A stretch of DNA of 64,000 nt, from positions 1,240,001 to 1,304,000 of the forward strand of contig NZ_QTJP01000001.1 of the NCBI RefSeq assembly GCF_003391115.1. Direction: 5' to 3'. The position numbers and the translations under genes were made by a program. The notes beneath the pieces were generated by a model. It was not told where the DNA came from and searched no databases. It saw nothing but the letters and a program-made list of their open reading frames with translations. This DNA comes from Sphingomonas crusticola (GTDB lineage: Bacteria > Pseudomonadota > Alphaproteobacteria > Sphingomonadales > Sphingomonadaceae). This document shows positions 34,102 through 43,605 of this stretch, piece after piece (the first letter of the stretch is position 1; each line of letters starts with the position of its first letter).

Positions 34102-35241
34102 TCAGCGCGCCGGCGCGGTCGAAAAGCGCAGCACGATGATGTTATGATAGGTTTGGCCCGGGTCGAGCCGCACGGAGCCGAACGCAGGCTGATTGGGCGT
34201 GTCCGGGAACATCTGCGGCTCGATCACGATCGCATCGCCCTGGCGGTACAAATGACCGGCCTTGCCGGACGAGGTCGCGTCGAGGAAATTGCCCGAATAG
34301 AATTGGACGCCCGGCTGGTTGGACAGCACTTCCATCACGCGGCCATGGACCGGCTCCTCGACGCGCAACATCAGGCGCGGCTGGGCGGCGATCTTACGAT
34401 CCACGACCCAATTATGGTCATAGCCCTTACCGAACCGAATCTGCTCCTCGGATGCGTCGCGCACGCGCGCCCCGATCGGCGTCGGCTTGCGGAAATCGAA
34501 TACGGTGCCCGCCACCGGGCGGAGTTCGCCGGTCGGAATCGCGCCCGCATCGGTCGGTGTGTAATAATCTGCCGGGATGGTCAGCAAATGGCCCATGGCA
34601 CCAAGCGGCGAGCCTTCGCCCGCAAGATTCCAATAGGTGTGGTTGGACAAGTTGACGACGGTCGGCTTGTCGGTCGTGGCGGTATAATCGATCGTCAGCT
34701 GGTTCTTCTCGTCGAGCGAATAGGTCGCGATCGTGGTGAGAGTGCCGGGATAGCCCTGATCGCCGTCGGGGCTGACGTAGCGCAGTGTTACGCTGGCCGA
34801 GGGGCCGCTTTTGACCGAGACAACCTCCCAGATGACCTTGTCAAAACCCTTGCTGCCGCCGTGGAGCGAATTGACGCCGTCGTTGACGGGAGTCTGGTAC
34901 GTCTTGCCGTCGAGTACGAACCGACCCCTGGCGATGCGATTGGCGACGCGCCCGACGGTGGCGCCGAAGAATTGCGGCTTCGCCAGATAAGGTTCGATCG
35001 TGGAATGGCCGAGCGCGACATCGTCCATATGGCCGTCACGGTCGGGAATGATCAACGACTGCACCGCAGCGCCATATGTTATGATGCGCGTTTTCATGCC
35101 GGCGGCGTTGGAAAGCGTGATCGCTTCGACGTCACGCCCGTTGGCCTTGCCGAACGACGCGCGGGAAACGTCCGCTGCCGATGCGGCGGAAGCGGCACCG
35201 GCCGTGGCCAGTAGGGACATAATCAACCTCCAACGCGACAT
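34102..35241 (-). CDS. galM: Aldose 1-epimerase (galactose mutarotase), exported
   Basis: Interconverts alpha and beta anomers of hexoses. The start ATG 35241 follows AAAGAGAG and gives a signal peptide (LIMSLLATAGAASAASA) and a 379-residue precursor. GalM landmarks are GATVGRVANRIA, NDGVNSLHGG, NLSNHTYWNL (catalytic histidine) and VIEPQMFPDTPNQP (catalytic glutamate). The reading frame is open another 92 codons upstream, but that part has no ribosome-binding site and no recognisable domain. First gene of a two-gene operon with the GH5-like enzyme. Confidence 0.9.
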   Translation of the reverse strand: MSRWRLIMSLLATAGAASAASAADVSRASFGKANGRDVEAITLSNAAGMKTRIITYGAAVQSLIIPDRDGHMDDVALGHSTIEPYLAKPQFFGATVGRVANRIARGRFVLDGKTYQTPVNDGVNSLHGGSKGFDKVIWEVVSVKSGPSASVTLRYVSPDGDQGYPGTLTTIATYSLDEKNQLTIDYTATTDKPTVVNLSNHTYWNLAGEGSPLGAMGHLLTIPADYYTPTDAGAIPTGELRPVAGTVFDFRKPTPIGARVRDASEEQIRFGKGYDHNWVVDRKIAAQPRLMLRVEEPVHGRVMEVLSNQPGVQFYSGNFLDATSSGKAGHLYRQGDAIVIEPQMFPDTPNQPAFGSVRLDPGQTYHNIIVLRFSTAPAR

Positions 35242-35283
35242 CTCTCTTCCTTTCGGCCGGCGATCCGGCTCAATTTGACGGCA

Positions 35284-35299
35284 AATTTGTATGATAATA
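35284..35299 (-). promoter_or_regulatory. Candidate GntR operator at the galM promoter
   Basis: aatttgtatgataata matches the symporter site (reverse complement) at 13 of 16 bases. On the minus strand it overlaps a possible promoter, TTGTTT-N17-TACAAA, directed to galM. Confidence 0.55.
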
Positions 35300-35535
35300 A
35301 GTCTGCCCAAACAATAGCGTCTCAACTGTTTAACATGCTCTGTCGATATCACAGGATCAAATGACCCATGCCCGCAGCTGCCTGGGCGTCGTGCCGAGGT
35401 TGAGGTCGGAGGAATGATACGCTCATAGGGCAAACCAACCGGCAGGTGATACACGCCGCCATTGCCCGACCGCGATCCCCATAAGCGTCCGAGCAGGTCG
35501 ATTGCGCTGTTGCGCATCGCCCCCTAATTACCCTG

Positions 35536-35554
35536 ACAATTCTAATATAATTGT
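35536..35554 (+). promoter_or_regulatory. dgoK promoter/operator palindrome
   Basis: Inverted repeat acaatt-N7-aattgt overlaps a consensus -10 box TATAAT (35546-35551) only 15 bases before the dgoK start, so the leader is very short. The AT-rich palindrome resembles the two other sites of the proposed GntR regulon. Confidence 0.5.
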
Positions 35555-35566
35555 TGCGGGGCTGGA

Positions 35567-36451
35567 ATGGGCGGCGCGGGACTGGTCACGATCGATTGGG
35601 GCACAACCAATCGCCGCATCTTTGCCCTGGACGGGGCTGGCGAGGTCATTAGCCGTGAGGCGGACGCGCTGGGCGTGACGGCGGTTCGGCCGGGCGGCTT
35701 TCCCGGAATGATGCACGCATTGCGCGCGACCCATGGCGATCGGCTGTTTCTGCTAGCGGGCATGATCGGCTCGAACCGAGGCTGGATAGAGGTGCCTTAT
35801 CTGCCCTGCCCGGTGACATTGGCCGATCTCGCCGAGCAGCTCGCCTGGGTCGAACCTGGCCGCACGGCAATCGTCCCCGGAGCATGCGTGTCGGGAACCG
35901 GCAGGGTCGACGTCATGCGGGGCGAAGAGGTGCAGATGCTGGGCGCCGCGGCCGCGGGCCTTGTGCCTCCGGATGCCGGCCTGTGCCATCCCGGTACCCA
36001 TGCCAAATGGGCACAGCTCAAGGGCGGCGCGCTCGTCGACTTCCGTACCGTCATGACCGGCGAATTGTTCGCGCTGCTGCGCACGCATTCCATCCTGGCC
36101 GCGCAGATGGACCGGCCGGTGGTCGACGGTGAGGCCTTTCGCGACGGCGTCCAGCATGGCTTTTTCGAGCGCGCCTTGACGGCAGATCTGTTCGGAACGC
36201 GCGCGCAGATCCTGTTAGGCCGGCTCCAGCCGCAAGACGCGGCCTCCTATGTCAGCGGCCTGCTGATCGGGGCGGATGTGGCAATCGGACTTGAAATTGT
36301 GCCCGCCGGGCCGGTCGCGCTGATCGGCGATCCGGCCTTGACCCGCCTCTACGGTGCGGCGCTCGACCATATCGGCCGGGACTATCGCGAGATTGACGGG
36401 GAACAGGCGTTCCTCGCCGGTATTAGGGCTATAGCGGAGAAGCTTGCATGA
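35567..36451 (+). CDS. dgoK: 2-dehydro-3-deoxygalactonokinase
   Basis: Phosphorylates 2-keto-3-deoxy-galactonate in the De Ley-Doudoroff route of galactose/galactonate breakdown. The 294 residues show the N-terminal nucleotide-binding VTIDWGTTNRRIFALD, LLAGMIGSNRGW, and the central CHPGTHAKWAQL typical of DgoK. The aldolase gene overlaps its stop by four bases, making a kinase-aldolase operon. Galactose dehydrogenase, lactonase and galactonate dehydratase are not in the window. Confidence 0.9.
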   Translation: MGGAGLVTIDWGTTNRRIFALDGAGEVISREADALGVTAVRPGGFPGMMHALRATHGDRLFLLAGMIGSNRGWIEVPYLPCPVTLADLAEQLAWVEPGRTAIVPGACVSGTGRVDVMRGEEVQMLGAAAAGLVPPDAGLCHPGTHAKWAQLKGGALVDFRTVMTGELFALLRTHSILAAQMDRPVVDGEAFRDGVQHGFFERALTADLFGTRAQILLGRLQPQDAASYVSGLLIGADVAIGLEIVPAGPVALIGDPALTRLYGAALDHIGRDYREIDGEQAFLAGIRAIAEKLA

Positions 36452-37104
36452 CGGCGCTCGAACTCTTCCGAGACAAGCTGGCGGAATGCCCGCTCATCGC
36501 CATCCTGCGCGGGGTCAGGCCCGACGAGATCATCGCGATCGGCGATGCGCTGGTAAACGCCGGAATCGGCATCATCGAAGTGCCGCTCAATTCGCCCGAT
36601 CCGTTGCGCAGCATCGAAACGCTTGCCCAGCATCTTGGCGAGCGCGCCATCGTCGGCGCGGGAACGGTGCTGACCGTCGCCCAAGTCGGGCAGGTTGCGG
36701 CGGCCGGCGGGCGCATCATCGTCTCGCCATCCAGCGATCTCGAAGTCATCGCCGCCAGCGCCGCCGCGGGTATGGTATCCGCGCCCGGCTACTTTACCCC
36801 AAGCGAGGCCTTCGCGGCGCTCAAAGCCGGCGCGCACATCCTCAAGCTGTTTCCGGCCGAAGCGGCGACGCCCGCAGTCGTGCGTGCGCAGCGCGCCGTG
36901 TTGCCGAAGGACGTCCCGTTGATCATTGTCGGCGGGGTGAAACCGGAAGCGGTGAGCAGATGGTTGGAAGCAGGCGCCAACGGCTTCGGCCTCGGATCGG
37001 CCTTGTACAAGCCTGGGCAGACGGCGGAGCAGGTCAGCGCACAGGCGCAGGATTTCGTGCGGGCTATCAGGCTTGCAGGTTCGCAAGGTCCTCAGGCCGG
37101 TTGA
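36448..37104 (+). CDS. dgoA: 2-dehydro-3-deoxy-6-phosphogalactonate aldolase
   Basis: Class I aldolase of 218 residues splitting the DgoK product into pyruvate and glyceraldehyde-3-phosphate. Schiff-base lysine K133 (HILKLFPAEA) and catalytic E44 (IIEVPLNSP) are in place, and the GAGTVLTVAQV segment follows the KDPG/KDPGal aldolase pattern. Coupled to dgoK by ATGA. Its 3' end overlaps the convergent mobA gene by 38 bases. Confidence 0.9.
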   Translation: MTALELFRDKLAECPLIAILRGVRPDEIIAIGDALVNAGIGIIEVPLNSPDPLRSIETLAQHLGERAIVGAGTVLTVAQVGQVAAAGGRIIVSPSSDLEVIAASAAAGMVSAPGYFTPSEAFAALKAGAHILKLFPAEAATPAVVRAQRAVLPKDVPLIIVGGVKPEAVSRWLEAGANGFGLGSALYKPGQTAEQVSAQAQDFVRAIRLAGSQGPQAG

Positions 37105-37600
37105 CGTTCGGGATAGGGGCCCCGGCCTCGAGCGGCGTAGCGCCGATCATGGCGGCCCACCGTCGGATCGACCGGTCTCCACCCTGGGACAGATGCCGCT
37201 CCAGCGACATCGCTAAACGCGTTGGCCAATATCCAAGGATCGGCGCCTCGACGACGTAGGCGGCGCCCCCCGCGCCGGCCAACCGTTCGATCAGGCCGGC
37301 CGGAAGTATCGGCATGTCGCATCCGATCGAAATGACGGCAGGATAATCGTGCAGTGCGGCGTGACGCAGCGCGCCGCATAATCCGCCGAGCGGGCCGAGA
37401 TCGGTGGCCGGCCAATCGGCAATCGCAGTCCTGCCCGCGATCGGCTGCGCGCGTCCGCAGACGATCGTTTCCGCGACGAAATCCTGAAGCGAGGCACCAG
37501 CATGCGCGATCAGCGCCTGGCTGCCCAGCATGGCCAGCGCCTTGTCGCTGCCGAACCGCGACGACCTGCCGCCCGCGAGGATCGCGCCGAGCAGCCTCAT
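37067..37600 (-). CDS. mobA: Molybdenum cofactor guanylyltransferase-like protein MobA
   Basis: Nucleotidyltransferase of 177 residues that attaches GMP (or a related nucleotide) to Mo-molybdopterin. Signature LAGGRSSRFGSDKAL at the N terminus, DLGPLGGLCGAL and SIGCDMPIL with the metal-binding aspartate, and terminal NVNRPEDL. Coupled by ATGA to fdhD. Because the nearby aldehyde dehydrogenase should need the cytosine form, another molybdoenzyme elsewhere, such as formate dehydrogenase, is probably its client. Confidence 0.85.
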   Translation of the reverse strand: MRLLGAILAGGRSSRFGSDKALAMLGSQALIAHAGASLQDFVAETIVCGRAQPIAGRTAIADWPATDLGPLGGLCGALRHAALHDYPAVISIGCDMPILPAGLIERLAGAGGAAYVVEAPILGYWPTRLAMSLERHLSQGGDRSIRRWAAMIGATPLEAGAPIPNVNRPEDLANLQA

Positions 37601-38397
37601 CCGCGATCCAGCGGGGCAAGCGCCAATACGGCATCGGACCGTGCCAGCACGATCAGACTAAGCCCACAGGATTGGGCACGCTGGATCGCCAGATCGGTCG
37701 CCGCCGAAATCGTCACCAGCATCGGGCAATCGGCGAGTGCGGCCTTCTCGACCAGTTCATAGGAGCAGCGCGACGAAAGCAATGCGAAGCCGCCATCCCA
37801 AGCAGCGTCGGCGCGCCGCATCGCGCCGATCAGCTTGTCGAACGCGTTGTGCCGGCCGACATCTTCGCGCACGCGCAGGATGCGTCCGTCGTCCGCACAC
37901 TGGGCCGCGGCATGAACCGCGCCGGTTTCGCGATTGAGCGGCTGCCTTTCGCGCAGGTCTGCCAGTGCGCGGAAGATGGCGCTGTCTGTTGCGTTTGCGG
38001 TTGCCGTCACTTCCGGCAATGGGCGCAAGGCTTGTTCCAGATTCTCGATGCCGCACAATCCGCAAGCGGATTCCGAAATCCGATGGCGCACGCGCCCCAG
38101 CAGCCTTTCGCTGCACGATGGTTGCAGCGTGACGCGCAGGACATCACCGTTGAGGGTAGAGTGGTGCTGGATGTCGACAATGTCCGCCAGCCCGCCGATG
38201 AGGCGTTCGCTGAATGCGAAGCCAACGGCGAAATCGTCGAGGTCGGCGGGACTTGCCATCATCACGGCATAGCCGATGCCGTTGAACTCGATCGCGATCG
38301 GCCGTTCGACCGCCACCGAGCGCCCGATCAGGGAGCGGTCGCCCTCTGCAGCGATCCGGCAAAAATCCACCTGCCTGAAAGTGCCGCCGCCGCTCAC
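37597..38397 (-). CDS. fdhD: Formate dehydrogenase sulfurtransferase FdhD
   Basis: Transfers sulfur to the molybdenum of formate dehydrogenases. The 266 residues hold the sulfur-carrying cysteines C112/C115 (ACGLCGIENL), the FAVGFAFSERLI segment and the C-terminal nucleotide-binding SRCSYELVEKAA. No formate dehydrogenase gene is in the window. Forms an operon with mobA. Confidence 0.9.
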   Translation of the reverse strand: MSGGGTFRQVDFCRIAAEGDRSLIGRSVAVERPIAIEFNGIGYAVMMASPADLDDFAVGFAFSERLIGGLADIVDIQHHSTLNGDVLRVTLQPSCSERLLGRVRHRISESACGLCGIENLEQALRPLPEVTATANATDSAIFRALADLRERQPLNRETGAVHAAAQCADDGRILRVREDVGRHNAFDKLIGAMRRADAAWDGGFALLSSRCSYELVEKAALADCPMLVTISAATDLAIQRAQSCGLSLIVLARSDAVLALAPLDRG

Positions 38398-38492
38398 TTT
38401 GCCTGAACCCGCATTCCCATCTGCGTGCGATATTCTATGCTAGGCGCACGAGCCAGCAGCTAGCTGTGGCAGGTTGCGGCCGAGCAGGAGAA

Positions 38493-40217
38493 ATGTGGAT
38501 GCGGATGGTGAATGCGGCGCGGCTCATGGCCACAGCGATGCTTTCGGCGGCCAGTGCCGTCCCCCTCGCCGCGGCGCCGGTGGCGATGCCGGCCAATGCC
38601 GCGGCCGGCGCGAACGACTGGTGGAAGAAAGCCGTCATTTACGAGCTCTATCCGCGCAGCTTTGCCGACAGCAACAATGACGGCATCGGCGACATAAAGG
38701 GTATTACGGGCCGGCTCGATTATCTCGCCGATCTCGGCATCGACGCGATCTGGATGACGCCGATGTTCCCCAGCCCGCAGGCCGATTTCGGCTATGATGT
38801 GGCGGATTATAATGGGGTCGACCCGCAATTCGGCACGGTCGCCGACGTCGACGCGCTGATCGCCAAGGGCAAGGACCGCGGCGTCAAGCTCATCCTCGAT
38901 TTCGTGATCAATCATTCCTCGGACCAGCACAGCTGGTTCCGGCAATCGCGCGCCAGCCGCGACAATCCCTATCGCGATTTCTACGTCTGGCGCGATCCGA
39001 AGCCGGACGGCAGCCCACCCAATAACTGGACATCGCTGTTCGGCGGTTCGGCCTGGGACAAGGACCCCAAGACCGGTCAATATTATTACCATTTCTTCTA
39101 TCCGCAGCAGCCCGATCTTAACTGGCGCAACCCCAAGGTCGAAAAGGCGATGTTCGACGCCGCCGAGTGGTGGCTGAAGCGGGGCGTCTATGGCTATCGC
39201 CTCGATGCGGTGGGCACCATGTTCGAGCGCGCGGATCTCAAGGATAACCCGCCCGCACCCGGCACCGACGCCTTCGGCCTGCCCGAACAGAACCGCATCA
39301 ACAATACCGAGCAGCCGGAAATGCACATCGCGCTGCAGCGCCTGCGCCAGCAGGTGATCGATCGCTATCCCGGACGCGTGCTGATCGGCGAGACCTATGT
39401 CGCGACCGCACCCGAGCTCACGCGCTTCTACGGCGCCCATAATGACGAGCTGCAGATGCCGATGTTCCTGAGCCTGATCGGGGTGCAGCCGATCACGGCC
39501 GGTGCACTCAGGCCGCGGATCGAGGCGGTCGAGAACAACCCCGTCGGCGGCTGGCCGACCTTTGCGCTCAACAATCACGATCAGCGCCGCGCGCCGAGCC
39601 GCTACACATTGCCCCCCGGCACGAGCAGCGATGACATGGCCAAGATCACCGGTGCGATGCTGCTGACGCTGCGCGGAACCCCGATCCTTTATTATGGCGA
39701 GGAGCTGGGGATGGTGAACAATGATCCCCAGCGTGTTGAAGACGTGCAGGACATCATCGGTAAGAAAGGCTGGCCGAAGGAGAAAGGCCGCGACGGCGAG
39801 CGCACCCCGATGCAATGGGATGCCAGCACCAATGCCGGCTTCAACAAGGGGGCCCGGCCGTGGCTGCCGGTGGCTCCTGACTTTACCACCCGCAATGTCG
39901 CTGTCGAAAAGGACGATCCCGCATCCGTGCTGTCGCTTTATCGAACGCTGATCGCGGAGCGCCGCATCAATCCCGCTTTGGCGGGGGACATGGCGATGGT
40001 CGACCGCGCCAATCCGGACGTCCTGTCCTATGTCCGCAGCGGCGGCGGCAAGCGCGTGCTGACCCTGCTTAATTTCTCGGCCAATGCGGCGGACGTGCCG
40101 CTCGCCCGCGCGGGCGGCGGCAAAACAGGCCGAATCATCGTCCAGAACCGCGCCAGCATCGATGGCACCACGATCCATATCGCACCGCTCGGTGTGATGG
40201 TCGTGGAATTATCCTGA
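38493..40217 (+). CDS. Alpha-glucosidase/oligo-1,6-glucosidase, GH13, exported
   Basis: Alpha-amylase-family enzyme of 574 residues hydrolysing alpha-linked glucosides. AGGAG precedes ATG 38493 and the product starts with a signal peptide (LMATAMLSAASAVPLAAAP). The catalytic triad is complete: nucleophile D238 (GYRLDAVGT), acid/base E300 (LIGETY) and D363 (NNHDQRR). GH13_23-like wording VIYELYPRSFADSNNDGIGDIKG and QPDLNWRNPKV indicates alpha-glucosidase rather than endo-amylase. Its neighbours do not form an obvious starch locus. Confidence 0.9.
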   Translation: MWMRMVNAARLMATAMLSAASAVPLAAAPVAMPANAAAGANDWWKKAVIYELYPRSFADSNNDGIGDIKGITGRLDYLADLGIDAIWMTPMFPSPQADFGYDVADYNGVDPQFGTVADVDALIAKGKDRGVKLILDFVINHSSDQHSWFRQSRASRDNPYRDFYVWRDPKPDGSPPNNWTSLFGGSAWDKDPKTGQYYYHFFYPQQPDLNWRNPKVEKAMFDAAEWWLKRGVYGYRLDAVGTMFERADLKDNPPAPGTDAFGLPEQNRINNTEQPEMHIALQRLRQQVIDRYPGRVLIGETYVATAPELTRFYGAHNDELQMPMFLSLIGVQPITAGALRPRIEAVENNPVGGWPTFALNNHDQRRAPSRYTLPPGTSSDDMAKITGAMLLTLRGTPILYYGEELGMVNNDPQRVEDVQDIIGKKGWPKEKGRDGERTPMQWDASTNAGFNKGARPWLPVAPDFTTRNVAVEKDDPASVLSLYRTLIAERRINPALAGDMAMVDRANPDVLSYVRSGGGKRVLTLLNFSANAADVPLARAGGGKTGRIIVQNRASIDGTTIHIAPLGVMVVELS

Positions 40218-40234
40218 GCACGGAGGGTCGAACG

Positions 40235-40900
40235 TTGGACAAGCCCGTCCTGGTGGATCTTTCGCACAGCATCGAAGCAGGCATGGTGACCTACAAGGGT
40301 CTGCCCGCGCCGCTGGTGTGCGACTATCTGTCGCGGGAGGCGTCGCGCGCGCATTATGAGCCCGGCACGGAATTCGCGATCCAGCGGATCGAGATGGTCG
40401 GCAATACCGGCACCTATCTCGACAGCCCGTTCCATCGCTACGCAGACGGCGCGGATCTGGCGGGTCTGCACCTCGACCAGCTTGCCCATCTCGATACTTT
40501 GGTCGTGTCGCCGGACCTGAGCGAGGGGATCGCGATCGAACCCGCGATGCTGACCGGCCTCGATTTCGCGGGCAAAGCCGTATTGCTCCACACCGGCTGG
40601 GACCGCCACTGGCGCACCGACCTTTATTTCGAGAACCACCCCTATCTCACCGAAGCCGCCGCCGGGGTATTGGCGGACGCCGGCGCGGCCCTGGTCGGCA
40701 TCGATTCGCACAATATCGACGACACACGCGGCCGGACACGACCGGCCCATTCAATCCTGCTCGGCCGCAACATCCCGATTTGCGAGCATATGACGAACCT
40801 CGCTGCGCTCCCGCCGACCGGCGCGCGCTTCTGTGCCGTGCCGCCCAAGGTGGCGGGCTTCGGGACCTTCCCGGTTCGCGCCTTCGCTTTGCTGCCTTAA
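40235..40900 (+). CDS. Cyclase-family hydrolase (kynurenine formamidase-like)
   Basis: Metal-dependent hydrolase of 221 residues. It begins VLVDLSHSIEAGMVTYKG and has the metal-binding TYLDSPFHRYADG, LHTGWDRHW and GIDSHNIDD motifs of the PF04199 cyclase family. The start is TTG 40235, supported by a strong CGGAGGG eight bases upstream and by the domain beginning at residue 6. It follows the GH13 gene by 17 bases. True substrate unknown; the family includes kynurenine formamidase and isatin hydrolase. Ends with a four-base convergent overlap with the Nudix gene. Confidence 0.82.
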   Translation: MDKPVLVDLSHSIEAGMVTYKGLPAPLVCDYLSREASRAHYEPGTEFAIQRIEMVGNTGTYLDSPFHRYADGADLAGLHLDQLAHLDTLVVSPDLSEGIAIEPAMLTGLDFAGKAVLLHTGWDRHWRTDLYFENHPYLTEAAAGVLADAGAALVGIDSHNIDDTRGRTRPAHSILLGRNIPICEHMTNLAALPPTGARFCAVPPKVAGFGTFPVRAFALLP

Positions 40901-41358
40901 CCGTTCAGCTGCTCTTCGAGCTGGTCGAGCAAGGGGCGCTGGCTGACGAGCATTTTTTCGCGCGCTTCCGCCATCGTAAACCATGCGGCGCGATCCACCT
41001 CGGGAAAGCTCCGCATCGCGCCCGACTTGGGCGGCCATTCCATTTCGAAATTCGTGCTGGCAATCGCATCCGCATCGAGATCGCCCTCCAGCGCAAAAGC
41101 GTCGACCAATTTGCCCGCCGCCTGCCGCACGCGGCCAAGCGGACGCGCCGTGCCGGTGGGGGAGACGCCCAGCTCTTCCTCGAACTCGCGCAATGCTGCT
41201 TCCAGCAATTCCTCGCCCTCGTCGATCTTACCCTTCGGGATCTGCCAGGCACCGGCATCCTTGCGCCGCCAGAACGGGCCGCCGGGATGGACGAGCAGCA
41301 CCTCCAAGCCATTGCTTCCCCGCCGGTAGAGCAGGATTCCCGCGCTATGTTCGGCCAC
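40897..41358 (-). CDS. Nudix hydrolase
   Basis: Pyrophosphohydrolase of 153 residues with a perfect Nudix box (GKIDEGEELLEAALREFEEELGV in pieces: GKIDEGEE, REFEEELG) and the preceding WQIPKG. The N-terminal SAGILLYRR and later WPPKSGAMRSFPEVDRAAWF resemble the DUF/NUDIX group acting on NTPs or diadenosine phosphates. Convergent with the cyclase gene; possibly monocistronic. Confidence 0.88.
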   Translation of the reverse strand: MAEHSAGILLYRRGSNGLEVLLVHPGGPFWRRKDAGAWQIPKGKIDEGEELLEAALREFEEELGVSPTGTARPLGRVRQAAGKLVDAFALEGDLDADAIASTNFEMEWPPKSGAMRSFPEVDRAAWFTMAEAREKMLVSQRPLLDQLEEQLNG

Positions 41359-41391
41359 GGTCGGGCAATCGGGCAGGAGGAAAGCCGCGCA

Positions 41392-43605
41392 TCACGTCAG
41401 GTGGGGCAATATTTTGTCCATCGTCAGGGGATAATCGCGGATGCGAGCACCAGTTGCATTGTACACTGCATTGGCGACCGCCGCACCTACCCCGCAAATA
41501 CCGAGTTCGCCGATACCCTTGGCCTTCATCGGCGACGATTTATCGTCCACCTCCTCCAGGAAGATCACCTCGAGTGCCGGAATGTCGGCATGCACCGGCA
41601 CATGATATTCGGCGAGATCGTGGTTCACGAAATAGCCGAAGCGTGTGTCGACGACGCATTCCTCCATCAGCGCCGCGCCTATACCCATGGTCATCCCGCC
41701 GAGGCATTGGCTGCGCGCAGTCTTGGGGTTGAGGATGCGGCCGGCGGCGGCCACCGTCAGCATGCGCCGTACGCGCACCTCACCGGTATCGCTGTCGACG
41801 CCGACCTCGCAGAAATGCGCGCCGAAACTCGCCTGGGCATATTTGTCGGTGAGGTCGCCGAACTTTATCCCGCCTTCGACCGCGATCCCTTCGGTTCCGG
41901 CCACCTGCGCCAGCGGTACGGAGCGGCCGCCCGAGCGCACCGTCCCATCAGCAAAGGTCACGTCTGAAACGTTGAATCCTGCTTTCTGCGCGACCTGCTG
42001 GCGCAGCGCCTCGCACGCGGCATAGACGCCGGCGGTCGAGCTGTTGCCGCCCCACGAGCCGCCCGAGCCCGAGGAAGTCGGGAAGGTGGAATCCGCCAGC
42101 CTCACTTCGACCTGACCGATCTGGACGCCCATCATCTCGGCCGCAGTCTGGGCGATGATTGTGTAGCTGCCGGTGCCGATGTCGGTCATATCGGTTTCCA
42201 CCAGCACCGTGCCGTCGGATTGCAAGGTCACCCGCGCATTGGAATCCATCGTCAGGTTGGAGCGGAAGGCGGAGGCGACGCCGTAGCCGATCAGCCATTT
42301 CCCGTCGCGCGTCCGGCCCGGCTCGGCCTGGCGCCGCGACCAGCCGAACTTGTCCGCGCCGGTGCGCAGGCATTCGACCAGCTTGCGGGTCGAGAATGGC
42401 GTCTCGGGTCCCTTCTCCGGATCATATTGCACGTCGTTCATGATGCGCAGTTCGACCGGATCGACGCCAACCTTTTCCGCCAGCTCGTCCATCGCACATT
42501 CCAGCGCGAGCAGGCCGACGGCTTCGCCGGGCGCGCGCATGGCGTTGCCGACCGGCAAATCCAGATCGACGAAACGCAGCGCGGTCATCCGATCCTTGCC
42601 GCCATAAAGCTGCTTGGTCTGCCCGGTCGCGGTCTCGACCGCGCCGTCATGCTGGTTGCCGTTCAAGCTCTCATGCCCGATCGCCAGTAGCCGCCCGTTG
42701 GCCTCCGCTCCGAAACGCAACCGCTGGATCGTCGCCGGGCGGTGCGTCGTATTGTTCATGATCTGTGGACGCGCGATCGCCAGCTTGACGGGACGGCCGA
42801 GCTTGCGTGCACCGATTGCGGCAAGCGTCGCGTCGGCCTGAATCCACAATTTGGCACCGAACCCGCCGCCCACGAAAGCGGAGACGACGCGAACCCTGTC
42901 CTTGGGAATCAGCAGCGTGCCCGCCAGATCGCGCACCGCCCAATTGACCATCTGGTTGGACGTCCACACCGTCAGCCGGTCATCGTCCCAGCGCGCGATG
43001 GTGGCGTGCGGCTCCATCATCATGTGGCTCTGGTCGGGCGTCGTGTAGGTGACGTCGAGCTTGATCGGCGCGGCCGCATAGCCAGCGTCGAAATCGCCTG
43101 CATGGCTGTCCGGCGGACCCTGCGCCTGTTCGTCGCTCGGCCGGTAGGCGTTCGGTTTTTCCTGCTCCAGATCGAACCGGCCATCTTCGACCGCATAAGA
43201 GATGCGCACCAGATGCGCGGCGTCGCGCGCCTGCTCGAACGTCTCCGCCACGACCAGAGCGACCGGCTGGTGGTAGTAGCTGATTTCCGGGCTCACCAGT
43301 TGCGGGGCGAAATCCCCCTTCTTCGGGCCCTGTTTTGGCGCGTTGAGATGCGTCATCACCAACAGCACGCCCGGCGCCGCCTCAGCCTCGCTCGTGTCGA
43401 TCGCGGAAATGCGCCCCTTGGCGATGCCCGAGGTGACGATGTAGCCATAAGCCGCGTTCGGCACCTCGGCATGATATTCATAGGCGTAAGGCGCATGACC
43501 GGTCACCTTGCGCGGCCCGTCAACGCGATCGTGGGCGACGCCCACCACGCGGCCATGGTCGATCGGATTGGGTCCGGCGGGCTGGTCGAAGCGAAGCTGG
43601 CTCAT
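41392..43605 (-). CDS. Aldehyde dehydrogenase molybdenum-binding subunit (PaoC/YagR-like)
   Basis: Large catalytic subunit of a three-part xanthine-oxidase-family enzyme, 737 residues. It shows [20 protein letters not shown] at the start, the cofactor segment [23 protein letters not shown], the cluster [13 protein letters not shown] and the catalytic glutamate E700 in [10 protein letters not shown]. It starts at 43605, overlapping the FAD-subunit stop as ATGA. The combination of a short separate FeS subunit and a FAD subunit with extra cysteines points to the periplasmic aldehyde oxidoreductase PaoABC type. Substrate is probably an aromatic or aliphatic aldehyde. No XdhC/PaoD chaperone is adjacent. 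Confidence 0.88.
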   Translation of the reverse strand: MSQLRFDQPAGPNPIDHGRVVGVAHDRVDGPRKVTGHAPYAYEYHAEVPNAAYGYIVTSGIAKGRISAIDTSEAEAAPGVLLVMTHLNAPKQGPKKGDFAPQLVSPEISYYHQPVALVVAETFEQARDAAHLVRISYAVEDGRFDLEQEKPNAYRPSDEQAQGPPDSHAGDFDAGYAAAPIKLDVTYTTPDQSHMMMEPHATIARWDDDRLTVWTSNQMVNWAVRDLAGTLLIPKDRVRVVSAFVGGGFGAKLWIQADATLAAIGARKLGRPVKLAIARPQIMNNTTHRPATIQRLRFGAEANGRLLAIGHESLNGNQHDGAVETATGQTKQLYGGKDRMTALRFVDLDLPVGNAMRAPGEAVGLLALECAMDELAEKVGVDPVELRIMNDVQYDPEKGPETPFSTRKLVECLRTGADKFGWSRRQAEPGRTRDGKWLIGYGVASAFRSNLTMDSNARVTLQSDGTVLVETDMTDIGTGSYTIIAQTAAEMMGVQIGQVEVRLADSTFPTSSGSGGSWGGNSSTAGVYAACEALRQQVAQKAGFNVSDVTFADGTVRSGGRSVPLAQVAGTEGIAVEGGIKFGDLTDKYAQASFGAHFCEVGVDSDTGEVRVRRMLTVAAAGRILNPKTARSQCLGGMTMGIGAALMEECVVDTRFGYFVNHDLAEYHVPVHADIPALEVIFLEEVDDKSSPMKAKGIGELGICGVGAAVANAVYNATGARIRDYPLTMDKILPHLT

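Larger units (their letters stand above)
35242..35566. other. Divergent regulatory gap between galM and dgoK
   Basis: The 325-base gap holds two AT-rich operator-like sites, one near each gene, listed separately. The middle (about 35360-35520) is GC-rich, open on the minus strand, and shows nothing recognisable. Confidence 0.5.

Noticed and set aside
35242-35517. N-terminal extension of the galM frame by 92 codons
   Set aside because: The extension lacks a ribosome-binding site, covers the promoter and operator, and would bury the signal peptide.
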